NCBI GenBank assembly: GCA_964406605.1
Contig: CAYOSF010000015.1
Location: 13,156 to 77,155, forward strand
Direction: 5' to 3'
Length of the DNA stretch: 64,000 nucleotides
DNA from: CAYOSF01 sp964406605
GTDB taxonomy: Bacteria; Chloroflexota; Dehalococcoidia; DSTF01; RBG-16-68-14
This document shows positions 18,653 to 28,459 of this stretch, piece after piece; the first letter of the stretch is position 1; each line of letters begins with the position of its first letter. The translations under genes and the position numbers were made by a program. A model generated the notes under the pieces. It was not told the origin of the DNA and did no database searches. It worked only from the letters and a program-made list of their open reading frames with translations.

Positions 18653-19258
18653 TCATGGTCCTACCTCCTCCTCCGCCGCAGCCGGGCTGTCTTCCCTCGC
18701 TGCGTTCAGTTCTCCTTCGTTTCCGGGTCCGAGGGCGCCGCTCAGCCCACCGAATCCGTTCTCAATCCGCTCCTCGCACCGGTCCAGCCATCGCAGGTCG
18801 GCCTGGAGATGCAGCATCGCTCCCTCGATCAGGAGCTGCGTGGGGGAGTCAGCCTCCGTCTCCAGGGCGAGCGCGTCGAGGTCTCGCAAAGACTGCATGT
18901 ATTGAGTCCGCTGGCGGTCGAGGAGCTGCGCAGGCTCGCCCCCGGCCAGAGCCGCGAGCATGAGCTTCATGAAGAATTCGTCCCTCAGGCGCGCGCCCTC
19001 CACGGGCTCGGCCAGCCACTTCGCCAGAGCCGCCCGTCCCTCGTCGGTGATCTCGTATACTCGCTTGTCGGGGCGGCCGCTCTGTTCGACCTCCCGGGAC
19101 CTCACGAGGCCGTCGCGTTGCAGGCGTCCGAGCGTCGTGTAGATCTGTCCCACGTTGATGGCGCCCCACACGGCACCGAACACTCGTTCGAACGCAAGCT
19201 TCAGCTCGTACCCGTGAGTAGGGCCTTCGGCCAGGAGGGCCAGGAGCGCGTTACGCAT
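18653..19258 (-). CDS. PadR family transcriptional regulator
   Basis: 201 residues. The N-terminal winged helix is clear: LLALLAEGPTHGYELKLAF, then INVGQIYTTLGRLQRDGLV and the wing with GRPDKRVYEITDEGRAAL. The C-terminal half (about 90-170) is the helical dimerisation domain (PadR_C) with LRDEFFMKLMLAAL. Residues after 170 are an acidic, low-complexity tail. PadR repressors bind palindromic operators at their own promoters and release DNA on binding small aromatic or drug ligands. The operator-like palindrome at 19287-19298 and the ABC exporter downstream fit autoregulated efflux control. Confidence 0.9.
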   Translation of the reverse strand: MRNALLALLAEGPTHGYELKLAFERVFGAVWGAINVGQIYTTLGRLQRDGLVRSREVEQSGRPDKRVYEITDEGRAALAKWLAEPVEGARLRDEFFMKLMLAALAGGEPAQLLDRQRTQYMQSLRDLDALALETEADSPTQLLIEGAMLHLQADLRWLDRCEERIENGFGGLSGALGPGNEGELNAAREDSPAAAEEEVGP

Positions 19259-19286
19259 CTCGGTGTCGATTCGGCATAGTTAACGA

Positions 19287-19298
19287 GTATATATATAC
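19287..19298. promoter_or_regulatory. Palindromic operator, probably for PadR
   Basis: GTATATATATAC is a perfect 12-base palindrome, flanked on both sides by CGA or its variant (CGAGTA also follows at 19299-19304). It is AT-rich in a GC-rich genome and covers the -10 box of the padR promoter. PadR-family operators usually have ATG/CAT or TAT-type dyads in this position. Binding by the adjacent PadR would block RNA polymerase directly. Confidence 0.6.
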
Positions 19299-19320
19299 CG
19301 AGTATGTAGCTTCCTGTCAA
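19292..19320 (-). promoter_or_regulatory. Sigma70-type promoter of padR operon
   Basis: Reading leftward, TTGACA (19320-19315) is followed by a 17-base spacer and TATATA (19297-19292), a near-consensus housekeeping promoter. Transcription would start near 19285, giving a leader of about 27 bases before the padR ATG at 19258. The -10 element lies inside the palindromic operator. Confidence 0.75.
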
Positions 19321-19580
19321 GCATCTGGGGCAAGAATTTGCGATCTTTTTTCGGGACGCACGGACACCTGTGCCAAATCCCGCGAAGGAGGGCCGCGCTC
19401 GTCCAGACACATCGGTGACACTGCCCCGTCGTACGTGGTGCGGGCCTCGCCGTGGTCACCTGCGGAATCCCGGCGTGCCGGCAATGCCACCGAGCGCCCA
19501 AGATAGCCGAAGGGAATGAGAGGTACACTCTTGCAGGAGAAGACCGGGCTCAGAGGCGAAGGGGGCAGGCAGCATAATCC

Positions 19581-21563
19581 ATGTGCGGCATAGCCGGCAT
19601 CGTCAGCCTGAACGGCGCAACGGTGCCGCGCGGCGTCGCCGAACGCATGGCCGCGACGCTCGAGCACCGCGGCCCCGACGATTTCGGGCACTGGTATTCT
19701 GAGCGCTGTGCCTTGGGTCATCGCCGGCTGACGATCATCGACCTGTCGCGCAACGGACGGCAGCCCCTGTCGAATGCCGATGGCACCACCTGGATAGCCC
19801 ACAACGGCGAGGTCTACAACTACCCGGCTCTGCGCGAACGGCTCGCCCGGCGCGGCCACACCTTCCGCTCGAGAACCGACACCGAAGTGGTGGTCCACCT
19901 GTACGACGAAGAAGGGCTCGACTTCCTCCATGAACTCGACGGGATGTTCGCGTTCGCCGTGTGGGATGCGAAGCAACGGCGCCTGCTGCTGGCCCGAGAC
20001 CGTCTCGGCATCAAACCACTCTGCTATGCGCGCACGAACGGCTTCCTGCTCTTCGCCTCGGAGGCGAAGGCGATCCTCGCCAGCGGCCTCGTCCGGGCCG
20101 CTCCCAATATCGACGCCATCGTGTCCTACCTCGGTTACCGCCATCCACTCTGGCCGAGCACCATGTTCGAAGGTGTCGAAGCTCTCCCGGCCGGTCACTT
20201 CCTCGTAGCTGAGGACGGCCAGGTGACCATCTCTCGCTACTGGGACCTGGAAGTCCCGGACGGGAGAGGGGACCGGGGAGAGGCGTTCTACATCGAGCAG
20301 ACGCGAGGGCTGCTCAAACAGGCGGTCCGCAAGCGTTTGATGTCGGACGTGCCGCTCGGCGCCTATCTCTCAGGCGGTCTCGATTCGAGCGTCGTCGTGG
20401 CGCTCATGGCGGAGGAGATGGGCGACCGGCTCAAGACGTACTCCATCGGCTTCGACGACGACGAGACGAGCGAACTCCCCTTCGCGCGCCTTGTCGCCGG
20501 ACGTTACCGGACGGACCACACCGAGGTTCGTCTCGATGCCGGGCGCTATCTCGATCTCCTGCCGGAACTGATCCGGAAGCGCGACGCGCCGCTTGCCGTG
20601 CCGAACGAGGTGCCGCTGTACGAGATGTCGCGCGTCCTCAAACAAGACATAACGGTGGTGCTATCGGGTGAAGGCTCCGACGAGATCTTCGCCGGGTACG
20701 GGGACTACTGGCGCATCCCCTTCGATCTGCACAAGGCGCGCGCCCTGGCTGCCGTGCCGGAGTTCTTGCGACGACCGCTCTTAGGCGGGCTGGACACCAA
20801 GTATGACGGACGAACGGCGTTCGCGAGCGAGCTCGAACACTTTCTCACCGGCTACAAGTGGTTCGGGTTCGACGAGAGGCTGGAGCTTCTGACGCCGGAC
20901 GCGCGGGAACGCGTGCAGAGTGGGGGCCGCAAGACGTTCGAGACAGTGTTTCGCCGGACGCGCGGCCTGCCGTACTACGATCGCGTCCTCTACGCACTTG
21001 AGAAGATACACCTCCACAACCTGCTCGCCCGCGTCGACTCCATGACCATGGCGACCTCCGTCGAAGGCCGCGTGCCCTTCGTGGACCACAGGCTGGTAGA
21101 GGCGGTCACCCAGATGCCGTTGCGCTACAAGCTCCGCTGGCGTTCGCCGTTCCACCACGTGCGAGCGATGCTCTCGTACTCCGATGCCTTTCGGGAGCGC
21201 GACGACACGACGAAGTACATCCTCAGGCGTGCCTTTGCCGACCTCCTGCCGCGCGAGATTGTCGAGCGGCGCAAGATCGGCTTCAAGGTGCCGTTGGGGC
21301 GATGGTTTCGCGGCGACCTCATCGGCCATGCGCGGAGCCTGCTGCTCTCGGACGAAGCCCGTCGCCGTGGCATCCTGGACATCGATGCGCTCGAAGGCTG
21401 GCTCGAACGTGGCCCGGCGAACGGCGGGGAGTTCGGGCAGAAGGTGTGGATGCTCGTGAACCTGGAGCTCTGGTTCCGGCTCTACTTCCCGGACGGTCAG
21501 AACCTTGGAATGCAGAGCGCCGAGGCAGCGGCGACAGAGGCCGAGCACGTGCCAAGGACGTGA
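19581..21563 (+). CDS. asnB: Asparagine synthase (glutamine-hydrolysing)
   Basis: 660 residues. The mature N-terminus MCGIAGIVSL gives the catalytic Cys of the class II glutaminase domain; HRGPDDFGHW and AHNGEVYNY bind glutamine. The synthetase half has the ATP loop LGAYLSGGLDSSVVVALMAE at about residue 260 and LSGEGSDEIFAGYGDYW. It converts aspartate, glutamine and ATP to asparagine, glutamate, AMP and PPi. Many AsnB paralogues next to lipid or polysaccharide genes amidate other carboxylates. The 4-base overlap with a CDP-alcohol phosphotransferase leaves that possibility open. The start is preceded by an AGGGGG-type ribosome site. Confidence 0.88.
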   Translation: MCGIAGIVSLNGATVPRGVAERMAATLEHRGPDDFGHWYSERCALGHRRLTIIDLSRNGRQPLSNADGTTWIAHNGEVYNYPALRERLARRGHTFRSRTDTEVVVHLYDEEGLDFLHELDGMFAFAVWDAKQRRLLLARDRLGIKPLCYARTNGFLLFASEAKAILASGLVRAAPNIDAIVSYLGYRHPLWPSTMFEGVEALPAGHFLVAEDGQVTISRYWDLEVPDGRGDRGEAFYIEQTRGLLKQAVRKRLMSDVPLGAYLSGGLDSSVVVALMAEEMGDRLKTYSIGFDDDETSELPFARLVAGRYRTDHTEVRLDAGRYLDLLPELIRKRDAPLAVPNEVPLYEMSRVLKQDITVVLSGEGSDEIFAGYGDYWRIPFDLHKARALAAVPEFLRRPLLGGLDTKYDGRTAFASELEHFLTGYKWFGFDERLELLTPDARERVQSGGRKTFETVFRRTRGLPYYDRVLYALEKIHLHNLLARVDSMTMATSVEGRVPFVDHRLVEAVTQMPLRYKLRWRSPFHHVRAMLSYSDAFRERDDTTKYILRRAFADLLPREIVERRKIGFKVPLGRWFRGDLIGHARSLLLSDEARRRGILDIDALEGWLERGPANGGEFGQKVWMLVNLELWFRLYFPDGQNLGMQSAEAAATEAEHVPRT

Positions 21564-22216
21564 AGAAGGAACTCCACCCCCTGGAGAAGGCCAGCGATGG
21601 GCCGGTCTCGCTGCTTATAAACCGGCGCATCTCGCGCCTCTTCTCCGGCCCGCTCGCGCGAATGGGAGTCTCGCCCTCGGTCGCGACGTTGATGGCGCTC
21701 GGCATCGGCGCCCTGGCCGCCGGGATGTTCGCGCTGCGGATCTGGTGGCTCGGCGGCCTGCTGTTGCAGTTCTCATCGATATTCAGCGGCGTGGACGGGG
21801 AGATCGCGCGCCGCACCGGGGCGGAAAGCCGCTACGGGGACTTCCTCGATACGATGGTGGACCGGTTCGCCGAGTACGCCGGCCTCCTCGCCATCGCCTA
21901 CGGACTGGAAGACGCCTGGGGGAACTGGGCCTGGTTCGCAGGGCTGATGGCCGTGGGCGGGACGTTCATGCTCACGTCCGCTTCGGAGAAGTACCGGTCG
22001 GTCATGCACGAGAACTACCCCAAACGCCAGCTCGAGCCGCTGTTCGCCTACGTCGCCTCCGGCCGGGACGTCCGGGTCTTTCTCATCATGCTGGGAGCGA
22101 TAGCCGCGACCTGGAACGTGCACATCATGTTCTGGACCGTCGTCGCGGTCGCGGCGCTCCTGCACGCCAACTTCATCTGGCGGGTCTGGATCCTGCGGAC
22201 GAGGATGGACGGCTGA
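21560..22216 (+). CDS. CDP-alcohol phosphatidyltransferase family protein
   Basis: 218 residues from GTG 21560, which overlaps the asnB stop (GTGA). The family motif is D-x2-DG-x2-AR-x8-G-x3-D-x3-D. Here SGVDGEIARRTGAESRYGDF followed by LDTMVD supplies all of it except the first Asp, which is Ser. Several membrane helices follow (LAAGMFALRIWWLGGLLL, VFLIMLGAIAATW, FWTVVAVAALLHANFIW). Members join a CDP-activated alcohol to a second alcohol in the membrane, for phospholipids or inositol-phosphate solutes. The DGEIAR form recalls the inositol-phosphate (DIPP synthase) branch. Substrate uncertain. Confidence 0.8.
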   Translation: MKKELHPLEKASDGPVSLLINRRISRLFSGPLARMGVSPSVATLMALGIGALAAGMFALRIWWLGGLLLQFSSIFSGVDGEIARRTGAESRYGDFLDTMVDRFAEYAGLLAIAYGLEDAWGNWAWFAGLMAVGGTFMLTSASEKYRSVMHENYPKRQLEPLFAYVASGRDVRVFLIMLGAIAATWNVHIMFWTVVAVAALLHANFIWRVWILRTRMDG

Positions 22217-22248
22217 TCTCGCTGAAGGGGCCAAGCGGCCTTGCCCGC

Positions 22249-23079
22249 TCAGGCGATGATCGCCACGGTGTCGAGGACCCTCGTTCCCAAAGAACGATCA
22301 CCTTCGAAGGTGCAGCGAACGAGGGCCTGGTCCTTGGTCAGACCCTTCGTGAGGAGCCGCCATGCCGTGTCCTGATCGATGGTCACGTGGGCATGAGCGG
22401 GGTCTGCCGCGTCCCTCCCAAGTAGCCAGCGTCGCCCTTGCCTGATCAGTGACCATGTTCCACCCGCCTCTCCGGAAATGGTCAGCCTGACGTGGGTGCC
22501 GTCACCGGCCTCCACCTCTCGGAACGCGTGCGGCAGGGCCCGGACGAAGGTCTGGAGAACCGGAGCGAGGAAGCGTCGCTCCGTCATGCCCGGCCGGTTC
22601 ACCGCGTCTCGGACGTGCTGCTGATGAAGCCAACGCTCCGTGTACTCCCTCGCCACGTCCAGCCACACCGGCGCCGGGTCCGGTCCCGCCCAGCTCACGG
22701 GCTCGCCCACTGCATTGAGATCAAGCGAGCGGAAGTATTCGTTCGTCTCCCGGCCCGTCACCTCAAGGAGGCTGACCAAGAGGCGAGCGCTGATACGCCC
22801 GGCCGCTCGAACCCACGCTTCATTCCACTCATTCAAGAACGCCACCAGGGCATCCCAGCCGGCGTTCTCCGGCGCGCCGGCCGCATGCCGGTCGCGCTTT
22901 CTCGAGAGCACGCTGATGTCGACGCCCAACAGATGCAGGGCCACGTCCTTCACCGACCAGCCCTCGCAGACGGTCGGCGCCCGCCACTCCGCGTCTGAGA
23001 GCGACGACAGCAGATGGAGTAGCTGCTCCCTGTCCTCCGGAAAGAGATCCGCGACCAGGACGGGCTCAAGATCCTTCAC
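22249..23079 (-). CDS. Maleylpyruvate isomerase/mycothiol-dependent (DinB-like) protein
   Basis: 276 residues from GTG 23079, 5 bases after the glucokinase stop. The N-terminal DinB-like four-helix region has CEGWSVKDVALHLLGVD, with the His used for metal binding in the MDMPI family. A second metal-ligand region is likely in REYTERWLHQQHVRDAV. The C-terminal part resembles the SCP2-like tail of such proteins (LLGRDAADPAHAHVTIDQDT). The family includes mycothiol-dependent maleylpyruvate isomerase, but most members are uncharacterised. Its place at the end of the pentose phosphate operon does not explain its role. Confidence 0.75.
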   Translation of the reverse strand: MKDLEPVLVADLFPEDREQLLHLLSSLSDAEWRAPTVCEGWSVKDVALHLLGVDISVLSRKRDRHAAGAPENAGWDALVAFLNEWNEAWVRAAGRISARLLVSLLEVTGRETNEYFRSLDLNAVGEPVSWAGPDPAPVWLDVAREYTERWLHQQHVRDAVNRPGMTERRFLAPVLQTFVRALPHAFREVEAGDGTHVRLTISGEAGGTWSLIRQGRRWLLGRDAADPAHAHVTIDQDTAWRLLTKGLTKDQALVRCTFEGDRSLGTRVLDTVAIIA

Positions 23080-23084
23080 GGTCG

Positions 23085-23996
23085 CTACCCCGTCGACGGG
23101 TCGCTCGGGTGGGGTCGGGATGCGCCCGACCTGGTTGAGTCCCTCCAGAACGCGTACGCGCCCAACAGCCCGACGTCGTCGCCGCAGCTCGCCAGAACGA
23201 CATCCTCTCCCGAAATGGAGCATAGTTGGCAGCGTTCAAGCCGCTTGCGGACCGGGTCCAGCAGGAGGTCGCCGGCCTGCGACATCCCTCCGCCGATGAC
23301 TACGCGCTGTGGCATGAAGCAGAGGACCAGGTTGTGCACACCGACGGCGAATGCTTCCGCGACCTCGTGTAGCATGGCCAAAGCGCGCTCGTCGCCTTCC
23401 ATCGCTCTCTTCGTCACGATCGCGCCGTCGACCCCCGCCTTGTTCCCCAGCGCCGTTCCGGAGCCAAGGCCCTCGACCGTGGCGCCCGTGGTCCAATCGA
23501 TGATCGTGTGGCCCACCTCGGCGAGCGACACTTGTCCGTGCAGGAGCCGACCGCCGATGATGACGCCGCCTCCTACGCCGGTGCTCGCCGTCAGGTACAC
23601 CATGTCTTCGACTCCCTGTCCGGCCCCGAAGCGGTGCTCTCCCAGTGCGGCCAGATCGGCATCGTTTGCCAGCAGCACGGGGAGCCCCAGTTGGCCGGAC
23701 AGCTTCTCCGCGGACACGTGCTGGTGCCACTCCGCGATGTTCACGAGATCGAACGCCCTGCCCTCGGTGTAGGACACCGGTCCCGGCACGCCGACGACGG
23801 CCCCCTCTACCTCTTCTCGGTACCCGGCGAGGGCTTCCTTCATCGTGACCGCAAGCGCGTCGGGGTGGTCGTGCGGCGTTGGCACAACCGCCTTGTGCAC
23901 CATCTTGCCTCCGCGGTCAAAGACCGCAACGCGCAGCCGGGTACCGCCGAGGTCGACGCCGAGGACTCCGCGCGCTCTCTCGCTCCGCTCGCTCAT
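23085..23996 (-). CDS. ROK-family glucokinase
   Basis: 303 residues. The ATP-binding motif is GVLGVDLGGTRLRVAVFD; VVGVPGPVS, LANDADLAALGEH and TASTGVGGGVIIGG are the usual ROK kinase motifs, followed by the sugar-binding EVGHTI. The zinc-binding CxCGxxGCxE segment normally found after EVGH is absent: the stretch reads IIDWTTGATVEGLGSGTAL. The likely reaction is ATP plus glucose to glucose 6-phosphate, feeding zwf in the same operon. It overlaps pgl by 4 bases (ATGA). A sugar other than glucose cannot be excluded. Confidence 0.82.
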   Translation of the reverse strand: MSERSERARGVLGVDLGGTRLRVAVFDRGGKMVHKAVVPTPHDHPDALAVTMKEALAGYREEVEGAVVGVPGPVSYTEGRAFDLVNIAEWHQHVSAEKLSGQLGLPVLLANDADLAALGEHRFGAGQGVEDMVYLTASTGVGGGVIIGGRLLHGQVSLAEVGHTIIDWTTGATVEGLGSGTALGNKAGVDGAIVTKRAMEGDERALAMLHEVAEAFAVGVHNLVLCFMPQRVVIGGGMSQAGDLLLDPVRKRLERCQLCSISGEDVVLASCGDDVGLLGAYAFWRDSTRSGASRPHPSDPSTG

Positions 23997-24618
23997 CCCG
24001 CGGCGTCCTCATCCGCCACGACCAGGACGCGCCCGGCTTCCACGCGCGCGGCGGGTATCCGCTCACCGTCGAGCAGCCGGCGCAGCGGCCCGCGTTTGGC
24101 CACCCCGGACACCAGGAACATGGCGACCCCGGCGGAAGAGAGAACCGGCAAGGTCAGCGTGAGGCGTGGGTGATCGGGGCGTATCACCCGGACCACGTTC
24201 CGGTCGGTCACTTCGAGAGCCGGGTCGCCCGGGAATAGCGAGGCGGTGTGACCGTCCTCGCCCAGCCCCAGCAGCACCAAGTCGAACTGGGGCAACCCGG
24301 GCCCGAACACGCTCTCAAGCTCCTCCTCGTACGCGCCAGCGTCGCAGGTCTCTCCCGGCATACGATGCACGCGAGCCTTCACCTTCGAGAGCAGCGCCTC
24401 GTTGGCCATCCGGTAGTTGGAGTCCGGGTGGTCCGGCGGAACGCAGCGCTCGTCGCCGAAGAAGATCTCCGTCTCCGACCAGGGGAACACACAGGTCGCC
24501 AGGTGCCGGTACAAGCGCTCCGGCGTCGACCCGCCCGCCAGCGCCAAGGTGCCCGGCCGCAGCGCCAGGAAGCGGTCGGCGGCATCGGCGATGTCCTGCA
24601 CGACGACCAGCTCGGGCT

Positions 24619-24622
<4 letters not shown>
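23993..24622 (-). CDS. pgl: 6-phosphogluconolactonase
   Basis: 209 residues from GTG 24622, which overlaps the zwf stop (GTGA); GTG 24634 is an alternative. Motifs of the DevB/Pgl family are present: LALAGGSTPERLYRHLA near the N-terminus, IFFGDERCVPPDHPDSNYRM, and FDLVLLGLGEDGHTASLFPG. It hydrolyses 6-phosphogluconolactone made by Zwf. It is somewhat shorter than usual because the N-terminal helix is abbreviated. The overlap on both sides (zwf and glucokinase) shows tight operon organisation. Confidence 0.93.
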
Positions 24623-26033
<1,411 letters not shown>

Positions 26034-26037
<4 letters not shown>

Positions 26038-26903
26038 TGCCGCTGCACCGCGTGACCGCCGAACTCGTTGCGCAGGGCCGCGATGAACCGCATGGCGTAG
26101 GAGTCCTCCTCCCGCGAGGTGAAGCGGCTGAACAGGGCCTGGGCGATGGTGGCGGCGGCGACATCGCGCTCGACGGCTTCCAACACGGTCCAGCGCCCCT
26201 CTCCGGAGTCGTCGACGTAGCCGCGGAGCGATTTCAACTCCGGGTCCTTGGCGAAGGCCCGCTCCGCCAGCTCCAACAGCCAGGATCGAACCACACTGCC
26301 GTGGTTCCAGAGCTCCGCAATCCGGCGCATGTCGAGATCGAAGTCCGACGCCCGGAGCAGGTCGAAGCCCTCCGCGTACGCCTGGAGCATGGCGTACTCG
26401 ATGCCGTTGTGCACCATCTTCGTGTAGTGCCCCGCGCCGGAAGGTCCCACGTGCGCGTAGCCGTTCTCCGGCGCCAGCGCGGCCAGAATCGGCTCAACGG
26501 TCTCGAAGGCGTCGCGTGGACCGCCCGCCATGAGGCAGAAGCCGATTTCCAGCCCCCAGATACCGCCGGAGGTGCCGATGTCGAGGAACTTGATCCCTCG
26601 CCCGCTGAGCTCCTTGCCCCTTCGTACCGAGTCCTTGTACATGCTGTTGCCGCCGTCGATCAGGATGTCCCCGGGGGAGACCAGTTCCGCAAGCTGCTTC
26701 AGCGTCGCCTCCGTCGGGTCTCCGGCCGGCACCATGACCCAGCAGACGCGCGGCTGCTCCAGCTCGCCGACAAGCTCCTCCAGCGACCCCACCTCGGAGA
26801 CTTCCGGGTTGCGGTCATATCCGACGACCTCGTGATCCCGCTGGCGCAGGCGCTCCGCCATGCCGGCGCCCATGCGGCCCAGGCCGACCAATCCGATCTT
26901 CAT
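26034..26903 (-). CDS. gnd: 6-phosphogluconate dehydrogenase (decarboxylating), short form
   Basis: 289 residues from ATG 26903, with AGGGGG upstream; the frame can be extended two codons to a GTG. The NAD-binding motif is IGLVGLGRMGAGMAERL. The substrate motif GTSGGIWGLEIGFCLMAGG and the catalytic Lys/Asn segment HYTKMVHNGIEYAMLQAY are clear. At about 290 residues it belongs to the short GntZ/YqeC-type branch, generally NAD-linked, rather than the 470-residue Gnd. It converts 6-phosphogluconate to ribulose 5-phosphate and CO2. Confidence 0.92.
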
Positions 26904-26905
26904 CG

Positions 26906-28459
26906 TCACACCCCCTGTAGCTCGTCCAAGGTGACGCGGGTGACCCGCCGGTCGCGGGCCCGCAGCGACTCCAGGTCGCCCAGGGCCTGAGCTCGCTTGA
27001 GTTCGCCGAACGTGAAAGGCTTTCCGGGCACGTCCAGATCCACGGTGTCCTCGCCGACGACCTGGATGAACAGGCCGCTGTCCGGCCCGCCCTTGTGGAG
27101 CTGGCCGGTGGAATGGAGGAAGCGCGGCCCGTAGCCGATAGTCGTCGCCACCTGATAGCGCTCTCTCAGCTTCAGGCGGGCCGCCTGGAGTTCCGTCTCC
27201 ACCTCGCTGGTCCGTGGAAGGTAGGCCTGGATCGCAACGTAGTCGCCGGGGTGGATGCTTTCGAGAACCTCCGAGAGGCGTGCCGTCTCAGGCGCAGATT
27301 GCCCGCCCCCGCGCTCGAGGATGCGCGCGGTCGCGTCCTTCGCCTCCTGGACGTTGGGCTGGTCGAACGGGTTGATGCCCAGAACGTGCCCGGCAAGGGC
27401 GGTGGCGAACTCCCACCGGAAGAACTCGGCGCCCAACTGGACCGGGCCGTCGTACGGCAGCCGGACGACGGGGTGTCCCGCCGTCTCCAGGGCGGCCAGC
27501 CCATCGTGCTCGCCGGTGGCAACGAACAGGCGGTCGCGCCCGTACAGCTCGGGCGGCGCCAACGGCTCGCCCTCCACCGGGAGGATGCCCTTGCCCTCTT
27601 TGCCGGTCGACTCGGCGATGAGCTGCTCAATCCAGTATCCGAGCGTTGAGATCTCATCCGGCAGCACCAGCGTCGCCTTGTCGCGGCCGGCGAGAGCGCC
27701 TTCGCCCAGTGCAGCCCCCAGCCGGGCGCCGGGGTTCTCCGCCGGCGGCACGCGCTGGTCGCAGGCGCGGGCCGTGTTGCGCGCTCTGTCGAGGAGCTGC
27801 CCGACGTCAACCCCGACGAGCGCGGCCGGCACGAGCCCGAAGTAGGAGAGGGCTGAGTAGCGGCCTCCGATGTCGGCCGGGTTGAGGAACACCCGCCGGA
27901 ACGTCCGCTCTTCGCCCAGCTTCTGGAGGGGCGAGCCGGGATCGGTGATGGCGACGAAGTGCCCGCCGTCCGCCAGCTTGTCCCAGAAGTAGGCGAGATG
28001 GGACAGTGTCTCGATGGTCGTACCGGACTTGCTGGCAACGATGAACAGCGTTCTCTTGAGATCGATGCTCCGTTCCACGCCCTGGATCGTGGTGGGATCT
28101 GTCGTATCGAGGACCGTCAACTTGAGGAAGCCTGAGGCCGCGCCGAAGGTGCTGTGCAACACTTCCGGCGCCAGGCTGGACCCTCCCATGCCCAGGAGCA
28201 CCGCCGTGCGGCAGCCTTCACCCGCGATCTGCTCGGCAAAGCGCCGCAGGTCGTCCACGTCCCCGAGCATCTGGTCGGCGACAGTCAGCCAGCCGAGTCG
28301 GTTCGTGATCTCGGTCGGCTCGGGCTTCCAGATCGTGTGGTCGTGCTCCCAGAGACGGCGCACGATGTCCTGCTGCTGAAATAGATCCAGGCGCCGCTCG
28401 ACGCCTGCGCCTAGCGCGCCAAGGCTGCGATCACCACCGCTGCTGCCGCTGGGCGTCAC
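26906..28459 (-). CDS. pgi: Glucose-6-phosphate isomerase (Tal-Pgi type)
   Basis: 517 residues from GTG 28459, which overlaps the tal stop (GTGA). The frame is open a further 340 bases but that part is the antisense of tal. SIS-domain motifs are visible: AVLLGMGGSSLAPEVLHS, FIVASKSGTTIETLSH, GRYSALSYFGLVPAALVGVD and GINPFDQPNVQEAKD. The family is the C-terminal half of bifunctional transaldolase/phosphoglucose isomerases. The C-terminal extension after about residue 420, with PRFLHSTGQLHKGGP, is typical of those proteins. It interconverts glucose and fructose 6-phosphates. Here it is a separate polypeptide. Confidence 0.9.
   Translation of the reverse strand: MTPSGSSGGDRSLGALGAGVERRLDLFQQQDIVRRLWEHDHTIWKPEPTEITNRLGWLTVADQMLGDVDDLRRFAEQIAGEGCRTAVLLGMGGSSLAPEVLHSTFGAASGFLKLTVLDTTDPTTIQGVERSIDLKRTLFIVASKSGTTIETLSHLAYFWDKLADGGHFVAITDPGSPLQKLGEERTFRRVFLNPADIGGRYSALSYFGLVPAALVGVDVGQLLDRARNTARACDQRVPPAENPGARLGAALGEGALAGRDKATLVLPDEISTLGYWIEQLIAESTGKEGKGILPVEGEPLAPPELYGRDRLFVATGEHDGLAALETAGHPVVRLPYDGPVQLGAEFFRWEFATALAGHVLGINPFDQPNVQEAKDATARILERGGGQSAPETARLSEVLESIHPGDYVAIQAYLPRTSEVETELQAARLKLRERYQVATTIGYGPRFLHSTGQLHKGGPDSGLFIQVVGEDTVDLDVPGKPFTFGELKRAQALGDLESLRARDRRVTRVTLDELQGV

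Noticed and set aside
17104..18963. 619-residue rightward frame opposite the ABC permease and ATPase
   Set aside because: Antisense shadow of genes with intact Walker and signature motifs.
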